Part shown: positions 55,144 to 63,984 of the stretch, piece after piece
How the letters are laid out: every line of letters starts with the position of its first letter
Position numbering within the stretch: position 1 is the stretch's first letter
Assembly (NCBI GenBank): GCA_904374465.1
Contig: CAJFFY010000007.1
Location: forward strand, 21,284-85,283
Direction of reading: 5' to 3'
From: an uncultured Subdoligranulum sp.
GTDB lineage: Bacteria; Bacillota; Clostridia; Oscillospirales; Ruminococcaceae
Length of the DNA: 64,000 nucleotides
Position numbers and translations under genes: made by a program
Notes under the pieces: model-generated
What the model was told of the DNA's origin: nothing
The model's input: only the letters and a program-made list of their open reading frames with translations
Database searches by the model: none

Positions 55144-55186
55144 CCAAAGAAAGAAACAGGCCGTTACCAGATGGTAGCGGCCTGTT
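55144..55186 (-). terminator. Terminator after the DUF4358 lipoprotein gene
   Basis: Reading the minus strand, ACAGGCCGCTACCA pairs with TGGTAACGGCCTGT around TC, followed by a T-rich run. It lies between the lipoprotein gene and the MBOAT gene, so their transcripts may be partly separate. Confidence 0.8.
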
Positions 55187-55211
55187 GTGGGCGATTATGC
55201 AGGGGAAAAAA

Positions 55212-55802
55212 TCAGAAATTCAGGGCCGTCTCCAGCGCAGTGTCAATGGCAGCATAATCTCCAACGTCAATGCTGGCAATCACCATGGCCACATAGTTAC
55301 CGTTCGTCACAATGCGAGCTTCCTTGGAGATCGCAATCTTATCGGCAAATTCGGCATACATATCATTGGCGGCCAGACTGTCTTTATAAGCCTGCAGCTC
55401 TTTTTCAACCTCCGCAGCCTTGCCATCCTTGGCCTGGGCCACAAACACCAGGCCACAGTCCGCCTGATTGTTGGTGATATCACCGTCATAAGCCACAATG
55501 TTATCCATGGTCAGCATCATCGTGTACTCCACGTAGAAGTCAAAGTCATCCTGTCCCAACGGATTGGCAATGGGGTTTACGGCCTCCAATGCAGCCACTG
55601 CACTTTCCAGATTCGCGGTCTGTGCCTCTTCCGTGGCGCCCGCTTCTGTGCTGTCAGAGACGGATTCCGAAGTTGCCTCCGACGCCACCGACTCAGTAGT
55701 GGATGCGGCGGCTGAGGAGGAAGTCGTCTCAGACGTACCGGAACTCTTGCAACCAGCCAGCAGGATCGCCGCGCAAAGCACAATGGGAAGTAACTTTTTC
55801 AT
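55212..55802 (-). CDS. Lipoprotein with DUF4358-like domain
   Basis: 196 residues: a lipoprotein signal (MKKLLPIVLCAAILLAGCKSS, Cys18), a Ser/Thr/Glu-rich linker to about residue 65, then a ~130-residue domain (NPLGQDDFDFYVEYTMMLTMDNIVAYDGDITNNQ in pieces) of the DUF4358 type. DUF4358 lipoproteins accompany MBOAT and DHHW genes in Clostridia. ATG 55802 follows AAGGAG. Its role is unknown. Confidence 0.82.
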   Translation of the reverse strand: MKKLLPIVLCAAILLAGCKSSGTSETTSSSAAASTTESVASEATSESVSDSTEAGATEEAQTANLESAVAALEAVNPIANPLGQDDFDFYVEYTMMLTMDNIVAYDGDITNNQADCGLVFVAQAKDGKAAEVEKELQAYKDSLAANDMYAEFADKIAISKEARIVTNGNYVAMVIASIDVGDYAAIDTALETALNF

Positions 55803-55976
55803 GGAAATAAATCTCCTTCGTTCATGTCGTTCTCGGATGCAATGAAATTCTTTGCCGTCTTCCGGCAAATCATGCAGGATACTTTATTAGAATACACTAT
55901 TTGAGGCGTTTTTTCAACCCGTTTTCGTCGAAACAAAGGTTGAAAAGCCTTTTGTGATTGTAAATTTTTTGTTCTC

Positions 55977-56006
55977 TTGACAAAGCTTGTGGCTTTGCTT
56001 TACACT
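55977..56006 (+). promoter_or_regulatory. Promoter of the Gx transporter gene
   Basis: TTGACA (55977-55982) and TACACT (56001-56006), 18-base spacer. Confidence 0.7.
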
Positions 56007-56042
56007 CCAATATAAAAGACAAACCACAGGGGAGGTGAGTAT

Positions 56043-56585
56043 ATGCGTTCCTCGAAAGCGAGGGATGTGGCCCGAACCGGGCTGCTTTTCGCCCTGGCCG
56101 TTGTTCTTTCTTGGCTGGAATCCTGTATCACACCTCTATTGGGGCTGATCCCCGCACTGAAACTGGGGCTATCCAACATTGTGGTCATGTATGCATTGCT
56201 TTTTTTGCGCCCCCGCACGGCCTTCTTTCTGGTGCTGCTCAAGGGACTGTTTGCCTTTTTAACCCGCGGTGCTACCTCCGGCATCCTTTCTATTTGTGGA
56301 GGCCTGCTTTCGCTGGTGATCCTGTGGGGGTTGTTACAGCTCCCGTTTCATGTGAGCGGATACATTTTTTGTGTATGTGGCGCCCTGGCCCACAATCTTG
56401 GCCAGCTGTTGGCTGCCTCTGTTCTTCTCAGCAGTGCCATGGCCCTCGCATATACCCCGGTTCTGTTGGTTGCGGGCATTGCAGTCGGAGCGCTGAGTTC
56501 CATCCTGGCCCAGGCCCTTTTTTCCGCTCTGCCGGCGTACACCACAGAGTCGGGAATCCGTCACAATCCGTTCATAAATAAATAA
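56043..56585 (+). CDS. Gx transporter family membrane protein (heptaprenyl diphosphate synthase component I-like)
   Basis: 180 residues with five or six helices, starting with a basic segment and RTGLLFALAVVLSWLE. The core LGLIPALKLGLSNIVVMYALLFL and LTRGATSGILSICGGLLSL marks the Gx/Hpre_diP_synt_I family, membrane components with ECF-S-like topology. It probably imports a small molecule; the substrate is unknown. ATG 56043 follows GGGGAGGTG. The region 55803-55976 holds no gene. Confidence 0.86.
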   Translation: MRSSKARDVARTGLLFALAVVLSWLESCITPLLGLIPALKLGLSNIVVMYALLFLRPRTAFFLVLLKGLFAFLTRGATSGILSICGGLLSLVILWGLLQLPFHVSGYIFCVCGALAHNLGQLLAASVLLSSAMALAYTPVLLVAGIAVGALSSILAQALFSALPAYTTESGIRHNPFINK

Positions 56586-56615
56586 GATTTTTTCTTAAAT
56601 TTTCTGTAAAACCCA

Positions 56616-56644
56616 TTGACAAGATAGGAAAAGCACGCTATAAT
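56616..56644 (+). promoter_or_regulatory. Consensus promoter of the rubrerythrin gene
   Basis: Perfect TTGACA (56616-56621) and TATAAT (56639-56644) at 17 bases, followed by a ~55-base leader with AGGAGG; strong constitutive-type expression is expected. Confidence 0.93.
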
Positions 56645-56703
56645 AGCACCAAAGACACAGGAATGCGTCTTAGGAGCTAAGAAATAACAGGAGGCTTATT
56701 ATT

Positions 56704-57240
56704 ATGACGAAATACGTTTGCACTGTCTGTGGCTATATCGCCGAAGGTTCTATCCCTGAGTTCTGCCCCGTCTGCAAGGCGCCGGCATCCAAGTTCATCG
56801 AGAAGAAGGACAACACCTATGTTACCGAGCACGTTGTCGGCATCGCCAAGGATGCTCCCGAGGAGATCCTGCAGGGTCTGCGCGAGAACTTCAACGGTGA
56901 GTGCAGCGAAGTCGGCATGTACCTGGCCATGAGCCGTGTGGCTGACCGCGAGGGCTACCCCGAGATCGCTGAGGCCTGGAAGCGTTATGCTTTCGAGGAA
57001 GCCGAGCATGCTTCCAAGTTCGCTGAGCTGCTGGGCGAAGTCCTGACCGACAGCACCCAGAAGAACCTGCAGATGCGCGTGGACGCCGAGTGCGGTGCTT
57101 GCGCCGGCAAGATGGACATTGCCAAGAAGGCCAAGGAGCTGGGCCTGGATGCCATCCATGACACCGTTCATGAGATGGCGAAGGACGAGGCTCGTCATGG
57201 CCGTGGCATGCAGGGCCTGCTGGACCGCTACTTCAAGTAA
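56704..57240 (+). CDS. Reverse rubrerythrin
   Basis: 178 residues: an N-terminal rubredoxin domain ([22 protein letters not shown], two CxxC pairs) and a C-terminal ferritin-like diiron domain ([48 protein letters not shown]). This is the reversed order of classical rubrerythrin, typical of clostridial reverse rubrerythrins, which reduce hydrogen peroxide and oxygen with NADH. Codon use is biased, as in groEL, so the gene is probably highly expressed. Confidence 0.95.
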   Translation: MTKYVCTVCGYIAEGSIPEFCPVCKAPASKFIEKKDNTYVTEHVVGIAKDAPEEILQGLRENFNGECSEVGMYLAMSRVADREGYPEIAEAWKRYAFEEAEHASKFAELLGEVLTDSTQKNLQMRVDAECGACAGKMDIAKKAKELGLDAIHDTVHEMAKDEARHGRGMQGLLDRYFK

Positions 57241-57257
57241 TCTCCAACAGCAACACG

Positions 57258-57290
57258 ACTGGGCCGGAGCGTTCGCTCCGGCCCCTTTGC
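57258..57290 (+). terminator. Terminator after the rubrerythrin gene
   Basis: GGGCCGGAGC and GCTCCGGCCCC form a GC-rich hairpin (57261-57285) followed by a short T-rich stretch. Confidence 0.8.
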
Positions 57291-57991
57291 TATTTCTTTT
57301 CTTGGTCGGCGCGACACGCAAAAAAACGCCCCTGTTTATCGCAAGCAGCATAAAACACTTCGCTGCGCTGTCCAATTCCTTTGGCATGGAGCTGTGCTTG
57401 CAGCCATTCTTCCTCCCGTCCGGCTGCCTTGAGATTGTCTTCCATAAGGCGTCCGTCCAGGATCAAATCATACCATGCACTGGTCGGCTCCACCGAAATC
57501 TGTAAATCTCCAGGTGTGGCTGGTCTGTGCAAACTTTTGGGCAAAAAACTGATTTGTCCGTTGTTTTCCAAAATAGCCGTCTCGATTTCGTTGGGATCAA
57601 AAAAGCCGGCAATTCTTGCCTGACCCAGAAATTCGTTCAGATCTATCGTGGCACGGCGCAGATTTTCTTTCAAAATTACACCATTCTTCATCAGAATCGT
57701 AGAGCGGCCACTCCAAAAAGTGCGCAGCGCCACACTTTTACAGGCTGATACCTCCACCAGCCAGGTAATCACCCCATACACCAAAAGTGCGGTAAAGGGC
57801 CTGTACCAGGATTCCAGGTTCGTGGCCATTTCCGCCGCAATAGACCCCACCGTTACGGCATTCAGATAGTCAAAGGGGCTCATCTGGGCAATCTGTCGTT
57901 TGCCACCCCATCGCGTGATCAGAAACATCATTGCCAAAGAAAGAATGCTGGTAAGCCCCACCTGGCCGATTTCTGTAAAAAACTGCTTCAT
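57290..57991 (-). CDS. DUF421 (YetF-like) membrane protein, copy 2
   Basis: 233 residues: three N-terminal helices and the cytoplasmic domain with GKRQIAQMSPFDYLNAVTVGSIAAE and ILMKNGVILKENLRRATIDLNEFLGQARIAGFFD. It is a different branch from the copy at 48420-49085, and no DUF4363 gene is nearby. ATG 57991 follows GGGAGGC. The function is not known. Confidence 0.88.
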   Translation of the reverse strand: MKQFFTEIGQVGLTSILSLAMMFLITRWGGKRQIAQMSPFDYLNAVTVGSIAAEMATNLESWYRPFTALLVYGVITWLVEVSACKSVALRTFWSGRSTILMKNGVILKENLRRATIDLNEFLGQARIAGFFDPNEIETAILENNGQISFLPKSLHRPATPGDLQISVEPTSAWYDLILDGRLMEDNLKAAGREEEWLQAQLHAKGIGQRSEVFYAACDKQGRFFACRADQEKK

Positions 57992-58047
57992 AGTTGCCTC
58001 CCGTCTCGATTATTTTGGACAGAACGCTAACAGTTTATCCCACCCCC

Positions 58048-58076
58048 TTGCACTTTGTCCCTAAAAAAGTTACAAT
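58048..58076 (+). promoter_or_regulatory. Promoter of the lipid kinase-lon transcript
   Basis: TTGCAC (58048-58053) and TACAAT (58071-58076), 17-base spacer. Transcription would begin near 58083, which rules out the open TTG at 58091 as start codon. Confidence 0.75.
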
Positions 58077-58117
58077 AAATACTACCTGTATTGTTTGGAC
58101 AAGGGAGGTTGGTCAAC

Positions 58118-59077
58118 ATTCGGTATATATTCCTGATCAACCCCACGGCGGGCAAAGCGAATGCCAGTGTTACCCTGTTGCCGCAGATTCGGGCAGCCGC
58201 AGAGCGCGCCGGCATTTCCCCGGAAATTGTTGTGACCCGACATGCCGGGCATGCGAAGGAGATTGCCGCACGGGTGGCTGACGGAGAACCCGTCCGTCTG
58301 TATGCCTGCGGTGGTGATGGCACTTTGAATGAAGTGCTGCAGGGTACCGCCGGGCACGAACAAGTTTCCGTCGGGTGCATCCCCTGTGGAAGTGGAAATG
58401 ACTTTGTCCGAAATTTTGGGACACAGTCTGATTTTTTGGATTTAGACGCACAACTGGCGGCCGTGTCTCGTCCTTCGGACTTGATCAAAACGCCGCAGGG
58501 ATTTGGCATTGACATTTATGCAGCCGGGGTCGATGCCCAGGTTGCCAACGGAATTTCCAAGTGGCGGCGGGTCCCGCTGTGCGGCGGCACAACCGCCTAT
58601 ACACTGTCGATTCTGGAGGCGGTCTTCAGTTCCTTCCGCCATAAATTGCGTATTGTTGCGGATTCCTTTGAGAGGAAAGACACATATATGATGCTGGCCA
58701 TCTGTAATGCGCAAATGTACGGTGGCGGGTATCGTGCAGCCCCTTATGCCCGCATGGATGACGGGTTGTTGGATGTTGTGCTGCTGAAGCCGGTTTCCCG
58801 GCTCAAGCTTCCCGGATTGCTAAAAGGCTACCGTAAAGGGGAACATCTGACGCCAAACGGCGAGGTAACCCCGCGGTTTCGCCCGTACATGACCTTCTTC
58901 CGCACTCGTCAAATCGATATTCAGGTTCTGGACTCCATTCCTCTGGTTACCACGCTGGATGGAGAATGTTCACCGCAGCTGAATTTGCACGCCGAGGTGG
59001 CGCGTCGCAGTATTCATATTCTTCTGCCGCCAAAACTCGCACAAAATACGCCTGTATTACGGGCTATGGGAGAGTAA
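58118..59077 (+). CDS. Diacylglycerol kinase-type lipid kinase (DgkB/YegS family)
   Basis: About 319 residues with the NPTAGKANASV start of the family, the nucleotide motif CGGDGTLNEVLQG (about 65-77) and PCGSGNDFVRNFG, then a beta-sandwich C-domain. It phosphorylates diacylglycerol or a related lipid at the membrane. Start: AAGGGAGG (58101-58108) is 9 bases before an in-frame ATT (58118), giving (M)RYIFLINPTAGK as in relatives; no ATG or GTG is available and TTG 58109 abuts the site. So AUU initiation is inferred. lon follows three bases later. Confidence 0.88.
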   Translation: MRYIFLINPTAGKANASVTLLPQIRAAAERAGISPEIVVTRHAGHAKEIAARVADGEPVRLYACGGDGTLNEVLQGTAGHEQVSVGCIPCGSGNDFVRNFGTQSDFLDLDAQLAAVSRPSDLIKTPQGFGIDIYAAGVDAQVANGISKWRRVPLCGGTTAYTLSILEAVFSSFRHKLRIVADSFERKDTYMMLAICNAQMYGGGYRAAPYARMDDGLLDVVLLKPVSRLKLPGLLKGYRKGEHLTPNGEVTPRFRPYMTFFRTRQIDIQVLDSIPLVTTLDGECSPQLNLHAEVARRSIHILLPPKLAQNTPVLRAMGE

Positions 59078-59079
59078 GT

Positions 59080-61521
59080 ATGTCTGAAAAAGTCAAAGTC
59101 AAGATCGCCCGCAACGTGATCCACCTGCCTGCCATTGCGCTGCGCGGTTTGGTGGTATTCCCTAATAATATTGTCCACTTTGAGGTGGGACGTCCCAAAT
59201 CCATCGCCGCAATTGAAAGCGCCATGCACAGCAACAGCAGTGTTTTTCTGGTAGCGCAGCGGGAGATGGATGTGGAAGATCCCACAGCGCGGGATCTGTA
59301 TTCCTACGGTGTCATCGCCGAAATCAAGCAGGTTCTTCGCGTGTCCGATGAATTGGTCAAGGTCCTGGTGGAAGGCAAGACCCGTGCCCGGCTTTTGGAG
59401 CTGGATGAAGGCGAAAAGTATCTGCAGGCCACGGTTCGCCCTGTACCGGTACGTGGCATTGGCGCCGACAAACGTACCCAGACGGAAGCGTTGGTACGCA
59501 GCCTGAAAGAATGTTTCGAGAACTATCTTTCTTACAGCCCTCAGATTTCCAAGGACGTGGTGTATAACATTGTCACTTCCACCAGTCCGCTTTTTCTCAG
59601 CGAGTACATGCCGGCCAACCTTCTGCTGAAATACGAGGATAAGCAGGCCATCCTCAACGAATCCACCTTGCTGGGCCGTCTGGAAAAACTTTTGACACTG
59701 CTCCGGCAGGAATGCCAGGTGCTGGAAATCGAGCGCGATCTGGACGACAAAGTCAATGCGCAAATGGATAAAGGGCAGCGGGAATACTATCTGCGGGAGC
59801 AAATGCACATCATCAGCGAAGAGCTGGGAGATGCAGAGGATACCCGTGCCGAGGCAGAGGAATATCGCAAGAAAATCGAGGCTCTCAAACTGGACAGCGA
59901 ATCCACCGAAAAACTGCTCAAAGAATGTGATCGCCTTTCCCGGATGCAGGGCAATTCCGCCGAGAGTGGTGTCATCCGCAGCTACCTGGATGCCTGCCTT
60001 GCACTGCCGTGGCACACCACCACAGAGGATAATCTGGACCAGGCCCATGCCCGGAAGGTATTGGACCGTGAACACTATGGCCTTTTGAAAGTGAAGGAGC
60101 GCATCCTGGAATTGCTGGCGGTCCGCAAACTCAATACAGACGTCAAGGGACAGATTGTCTGCCTCGTTGGCCCTCCGGGTGTGGGCAAAACCAGTATTGC
60201 GCATTCTGTGGCTGAATGCATGGGACGCAAATTTGCCCGCATGAGCCTGGGTGGCGTACATGATGAAGCTGAAATCCGCGGACACCGCCGCACCTACATC
60301 GGTGCCATGCCAGGACGCATTATCAGTGCCATTACCACCGCCAAATCGTCCAACCCTGTGATTCTTCTGGACGAGATCGACAAGTTGGCGGGGGACTACA
60401 AAGGCGATCCCTCCAGTGCCCTGCTGGAAGTGCTGGACCCGGAACAGAACTGCACCTTTAAAGATAACTATCTGGACATCCCCTTTGATTTGAGTGAGGT
60501 TCTGTTCATCACCACCGCCAACGATGCTTCCACCATTCCCGGTCCTCTTTACGACCGAATGGACGTCATCGAGTTGCCCAGCTATACCCGCACCGAAAAA
60601 TTCAATATTGCAAAGCGCCATCTGCTTCCCAAACAGCTGAAAAATAACGGCCTGGAGGGACGTGTCACCCTGACCTCCAGCGCCTTGTACGAAATCATTG
60701 ACGGCTATACCCGCGAGGCTGGTGTGCGCAATTTGGAGCGCACCATCACTTCGGTGCTGCGCAAATGTGCCCAGCGAATTGCGGCAGGGGAGAAGGACAA
60801 AATCAGTGTTTCTGCCACCACCGTCAAGTCGCTGTTGGGCCCCGAGAAGGTCAAGCCTACCTTTATTTCCCGCAAGGATTCCGTGGGTATTGCCAATGGT
60901 CTGGCCTGGACCAGCGTAGGCGGTGAAATGCTGCCCATTGAAGTGGCTGTCATCCCGGGTGGCACCGGCAAGATCGAAGTGACCGGCAGCTTGGGTGATG
61001 TTATGAAGGAAAGTGCCAAGCTGGCCATCAGCTATGCACGGGTTCACGCCGAGGAATACGGTATTTCCCTGGACAATCTGAAAAACATCGACATCCACAT
61101 TCATGCGCCGGAAGGTGCAGTCCCTAAGGATGGCCCTTCTGCCGGCGTCACTTTGACCACTGCTCTGATCTCGGCCCTTTCCGGTATTCCGGTACGTCAC
61201 GATCTGGCCATGACCGGCGAAATCACACTGCATGGCAACGTACTGGCCATCGGCGGCTTGAAAGAGAAGAGCATGGCTGCCTTCCGGGAAGGCATCTCCA
61301 CCGTTCTGATTCCCAAAGACAACGAAAGTGATCTGTACGAGGTGGATGCGGAAGTCAAGCAAAAGATTCACTTTATCCCGGTGGATCATCTTTCCCAGGT
61401 TCTCAAGAACGCGCTTTTGCTGCCGGGACATTCATCGGCACGCGGCGCCCATGGCGTACCGCAGGCCACCAGCCTGATTGCCAACGACAAGCCTGCCAAA
61501 GAACCTGCAACCGTCATGTGA
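59080..61521 (+). CDS. lon: ATP-dependent protease Lon
   Basis: 813 residues: an N-terminal LON domain, a coiled-coil linker, an AAA+ domain with Walker A GPPGVGKT (365-372) and VILLDEIDKL, and a protease domain with the Ser-Lys dyad Ser687 (KDGPSAGV) and Lys730 (GGLKEKSM). It degrades misfolded and regulatory proteins. ATG 59080 follows GGGAGAG. lon-engB is the Bacillus order (lonA-ysxC). Confidence 0.97.
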   Translation: MSEKVKVKIARNVIHLPAIALRGLVVFPNNIVHFEVGRPKSIAAIESAMHSNSSVFLVAQREMDVEDPTARDLYSYGVIAEIKQVLRVSDELVKVLVEGKTRARLLELDEGEKYLQATVRPVPVRGIGADKRTQTEALVRSLKECFENYLSYSPQISKDVVYNIVTSTSPLFLSEYMPANLLLKYEDKQAILNESTLLGRLEKLLTLLRQECQVLEIERDLDDKVNAQMDKGQREYYLREQMHIISEELGDAEDTRAEAEEYRKKIEALKLDSESTEKLLKECDRLSRMQGNSAESGVIRSYLDACLALPWHTTTEDNLDQAHARKVLDREHYGLLKVKERILELLAVRKLNTDVKGQIVCLVGPPGVGKTSIAHSVAECMGRKFARMSLGGVHDEAEIRGHRRTYIGAMPGRIISAITTAKSSNPVILLDEIDKLAGDYKGDPSSALLEVLDPEQNCTFKDNYLDIPFDLSEVLFITTANDASTIPGPLYDRMDVIELPSYTRTEKFNIAKRHLLPKQLKNNGLEGRVTLTSSALYEIIDGYTREAGVRNLERTITSVLRKCAQRIAAGEKDKISVSATTVKSLLGPEKVKPTFISRKDSVGIANGLAWTSVGGEMLPIEVAVIPGGTGKIEVTGSLGDVMKESAKLAISYARVHAEEYGISLDNLKNIDIHIHAPEGAVPKDGPSAGVTLTTALISALSGIPVRHDLAMTGEITLHGNVLAIGGLKEKSMAAFREGISTVLIPKDNESDLYEVDAEVKQKIHFIPVDHLSQVLKNALLLPGHSSARGAHGVPQATSLIANDKPAKEPATVM

Positions 61522-61531
61522 AAGGGACTTT

Positions 61532-62137
61532 ATGAATTACAACAACTGCGAATTTCTGGCCTCCTACGGCCTTTCTCGTCAGTTGCCGAACAGTGATCGG
61601 CCGGAGATTGTATTCTCCGGCCGATCCAATGTCGGCAAATCCAGCCTGATCAATAAGCTTTGCAACCGCAAGAATCTGGCGCGGGTCAGTTCCACGCCCG
61701 GTAAAACCGCCACCATCAATTTTTATAAAGCGGATACCGCCTATTTTGTGGACCTGCCCGGCTATGGTTATGCCAAGGTTTCCAACGCCGATCGCGCTCG
61801 CTGGGACGAATTGATCAACAGCTATTTTGAGGCAGACCGCTCTGTCTGCTTATTGGTCCAATTGCTGGACTGCCGCCATGCCCCCAGCGCAGACGATGTC
61901 CAGATGCTGGAATATCTGCATTTTCATGGGATTCCCTTTGTGGCGGCACTGACCAAAGCAGACAAATTGAAGAAATCTCAACTGGCATCCTGCCAGGTCG
62001 AATTTGAGCGCCTCTGCGCCCCTTATGGTTGCCAAGGTGTGTTTCTGACCAGTGCAGAGAACGGCTATGGTATGGACGCTCTGCGCGCCTGCCTGGAAGC
62101 GCATCTGGATGGGGGCTCCTGCGATGGCGTACAATGA
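61532..62137 (+). CDS. engB: Ribosome biogenesis GTPase EngB/YsxC
   Basis: The 201-residue GTPase has G1 GRSNVGKSS, G2 region TPGKT, G3 DLPGYGYA and G4 TKADKL. It assists 50S assembly. ATG 61532 follows AAAGGGA; the last 14 bases overlap the methyltransferase start. Confidence 0.95.
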   Translation: MNYNNCEFLASYGLSRQLPNSDRPEIVFSGRSNVGKSSLINKLCNRKNLARVSSTPGKTATINFYKADTAYFVDLPGYGYAKVSNADRARWDELINSYFEADRSVCLLVQLLDCRHAPSADDVQMLEYLHFHGIPFVAALTKADKLKKSQLASCQVEFERLCAPYGCQGVFLTSAENGYGMDALRACLEAHLDGGSCDGVQ

Positions 62138-62885
62138 GTTTGCCTATTTTTACGACGAGTTCAACTGCGCTGCCGATTATGACGCACTGTTCCGATACAT
62201 TCACCGTGAATTGTGCGCACACGGAATCGAGGATGGAATTCTGGCCGATCTGGGATGCGGAACCGGCGATCTCACTTTGATGTTGACCCAGGCCGGCTAT
62301 GACGTGATCGGCATCGACCGTTCTGAAGAGATGCTCAGCGTATTGCGGGAAAAGGCCGATGAGTTGGGTCTTACCGGTAAACTGTTGCTGTTGCGACAGG
62401 ACGTGTTGCAGCTGGATCTGTACGGCACCATCCGTGCCGCTGTGTCTACTTTTGACACCTACAGCCATATCGGTCCCCTTGACCGCTTTGAGCAAGCCAT
62501 TCGCAATGCCGCATATTTCATGGAAAAGGGCGGCGTATTTGTATTTGACCTGAACACCCCTTATAAACATCAAAAAATTCTTGCCGGGCAAACATTCGAT
62601 ATTGAAGCGGAAGATGCCCTTTGCCATTGGACCAACCGGTACGATGCCGACACCGGCCGGGTGGATATCGACATTGATATCAGCTACCATGACACGGGGG
62701 AACACTTCCACGAGTCTTTCTGCGAGTACAGTTATCCGATGGATACGGTGCAGAGGCTTCTGGAGCGCTACGGCTTCCGTGTAGTCCGTGTATCTGACGG
62801 AGAGGATTTCGGCCCTGTTCGCCCGGATAGTCCGCGTTGGATCTTTACGGCAGTCAAGCAATATACCCAGGAGGAAAAGAAGTAA
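62124..62885 (+). CDS. Class I SAM-dependent methyltransferase
   Basis: 253 residues with motif I ADLGCGTGDLTLML (about 37-50), the acidic IGIDRSEEML and an aromatic C-domain of the kind seen in small-molecule methyltransferases of the Methyltransf_25 group. The substrate is unknown. ATG 62124 has GGGGG upstream within engB; it is encoded tightly between engB and hslO. Confidence 0.87.
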   Translation: MAYNEFAYFYDEFNCAADYDALFRYIHRELCAHGIEDGILADLGCGTGDLTLMLTQAGYDVIGIDRSEEMLSVLREKADELGLTGKLLLLRQDVLQLDLYGTIRAAVSTFDTYSHIGPLDRFEQAIRNAAYFMEKGGVFVFDLNTPYKHQKILAGQTFDIEAEDALCHWTNRYDADTGRVDIDIDISYHDTGEHFHESFCEYSYPMDTVQRLLERYGFRVVRVSDGEDFGPVRPDSPRWIFTAVKQYTQEEKK

Positions 62886-63797
62886 ATGGAACAGAATCAC
62901 AACATGCTGCGCGGTATTTCCGAAAATGGCGGCATTGTCTTTTATGGTGTGGACTCCACCGAAATGGTCCGGGAAATGGAACGCTTCCACAAAACCAGCG
63001 CCGTTACCACAGCGGCACTTGGTCGCCTGTTGACCGCCACCTCCATGATGGGGATCATGCTGAAGAGCACTCAGGACTCTATCACGGTACAGGTCAGAGG
63101 CGGCGGCCCTGCCGGCCGTCTATTGGCTGTTTCTGACGGCACCGGCAACGTCAAAGGGTATGTGGAGCATCCCATCGTCGAATTGCCTCCGCGTGAAGAT
63201 GGTCATTTAAATGTGGGCGCAGCTGTTGGCAAAGACGGCACCTTGGACGTAATCCGGGATCTGGGCATGCGGGAACCATATGTAGGTCAGGTTCCCTTGA
63301 CCACCGGAGAAATTGCAGAAGACATCACCGCCTACTTTGCCATCAGTGAACAAGTGCCAACCGTCTGTGCATTGGGGGTACTGGTTGACAAGGACCTGAG
63401 TGTACGTTGTGCAGGAGGCTTTATTGTGCAGCTTCTTCCCGGCGCCACCGAGCAGGAGATCGATCACCTGGAGAAAAACATCAAAGCCATGCCCAGCGTG
63501 ACTTCCATGCTGGAAGCCGGCAAATCCGTACAGGATATGCTGGAGATGGCCCTGCAGGGATTCCAACCGGATATTCTGGACAGTTACCATGTAACCTACC
63601 GCTGCGACTGCAGCAGGGAACGTGTGGAAAAAATGCTCCACAGCCTGGGGAAAAAGGAAGTAGAAAAATTGCGGGATGAAGACCCCATTGCGGAAGTGAA
63701 TTGCCAGTTTTGCGATAAAGTGTACCGCGTAGACCTCAACGAGCTGTTGAAAAATTGGCCTAACAGCGACGAAAAACAAAGTTCTCAAAAAAGTTGA
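62886..63797 (+). CDS. hslO: Redox-regulated chaperone Hsp33
   Basis: 303 residues: the N-terminal Hsp33 fold (RGISENGGIVFYGVD) and a C-terminal zinc switch with CDC and CQFC. Oxidative stress releases zinc and activates the holdase. GGAGG precedes ATG 62886. An A-rich stretch follows the stop, running into the tRNA promoter. Confidence 0.96.
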   Translation: MEQNHNMLRGISENGGIVFYGVDSTEMVREMERFHKTSAVTTAALGRLLTATSMMGIMLKSTQDSITVQVRGGGPAGRLLAVSDGTGNVKGYVEHPIVELPPREDGHLNVGAAVGKDGTLDVIRDLGMREPYVGQVPLTTGEIAEDITAYFAISEQVPTVCALGVLVDKDLSVRCAGGFIVQLLPGATEQEIDHLEKNIKAMPSVTSMLEAGKSVQDMLEMALQGFQPDILDSYHVTYRCDCSRERVEKMLHSLGKKEVEKLRDEDPIAEVNCQFCDKVYRVDLNELLKNWPNSDEKQSSQKS

Positions 63798-63827
63798 AAA
63801 AAATCGCAAAAAAATTCAAAAAAGTGG

Positions 63828-63856
63828 TTGACAAATGCGCCGGGGTTGTATATAAT
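63828..63856 (+). promoter_or_regulatory. Consensus promoter of the tRNA operon
   Basis: Perfect TTGACA (63828-63833) and TATAAT (63851-63856), 17-base spacer, about 50 bases before tRNA-Gly. Confidence 0.93.
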
Positions 63857-63904
63857 AATACCCGTCGCCCGGAGAGAGCGGCTGAGCAAAACTCTCCGAT
63901 ACAT

Positions 63905-63980
63905 GCGGCCGTAGCTCATCTGGTAGAGCGCCACCTTGCCAAGGTGGAGGTAGCGAGTTCGAGCCTCGTCGGCCGCTCCA
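63905..63980 (+). tRNA. tRNA-Gly (anticodon GCC)
   Basis: A complete 76-base cloverleaf: acceptor GCGGCCG pairs with CGGCCGC (63970-63976), T73 and encoded CCA. The anticodon stem CCACC/GGTGG encloses TTGCCAA, giving GCC (Gly). The T-arm is GAGTTCGAGCCTC. Confidence 0.95.
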
Positions 63981-63984
63981 TTGC

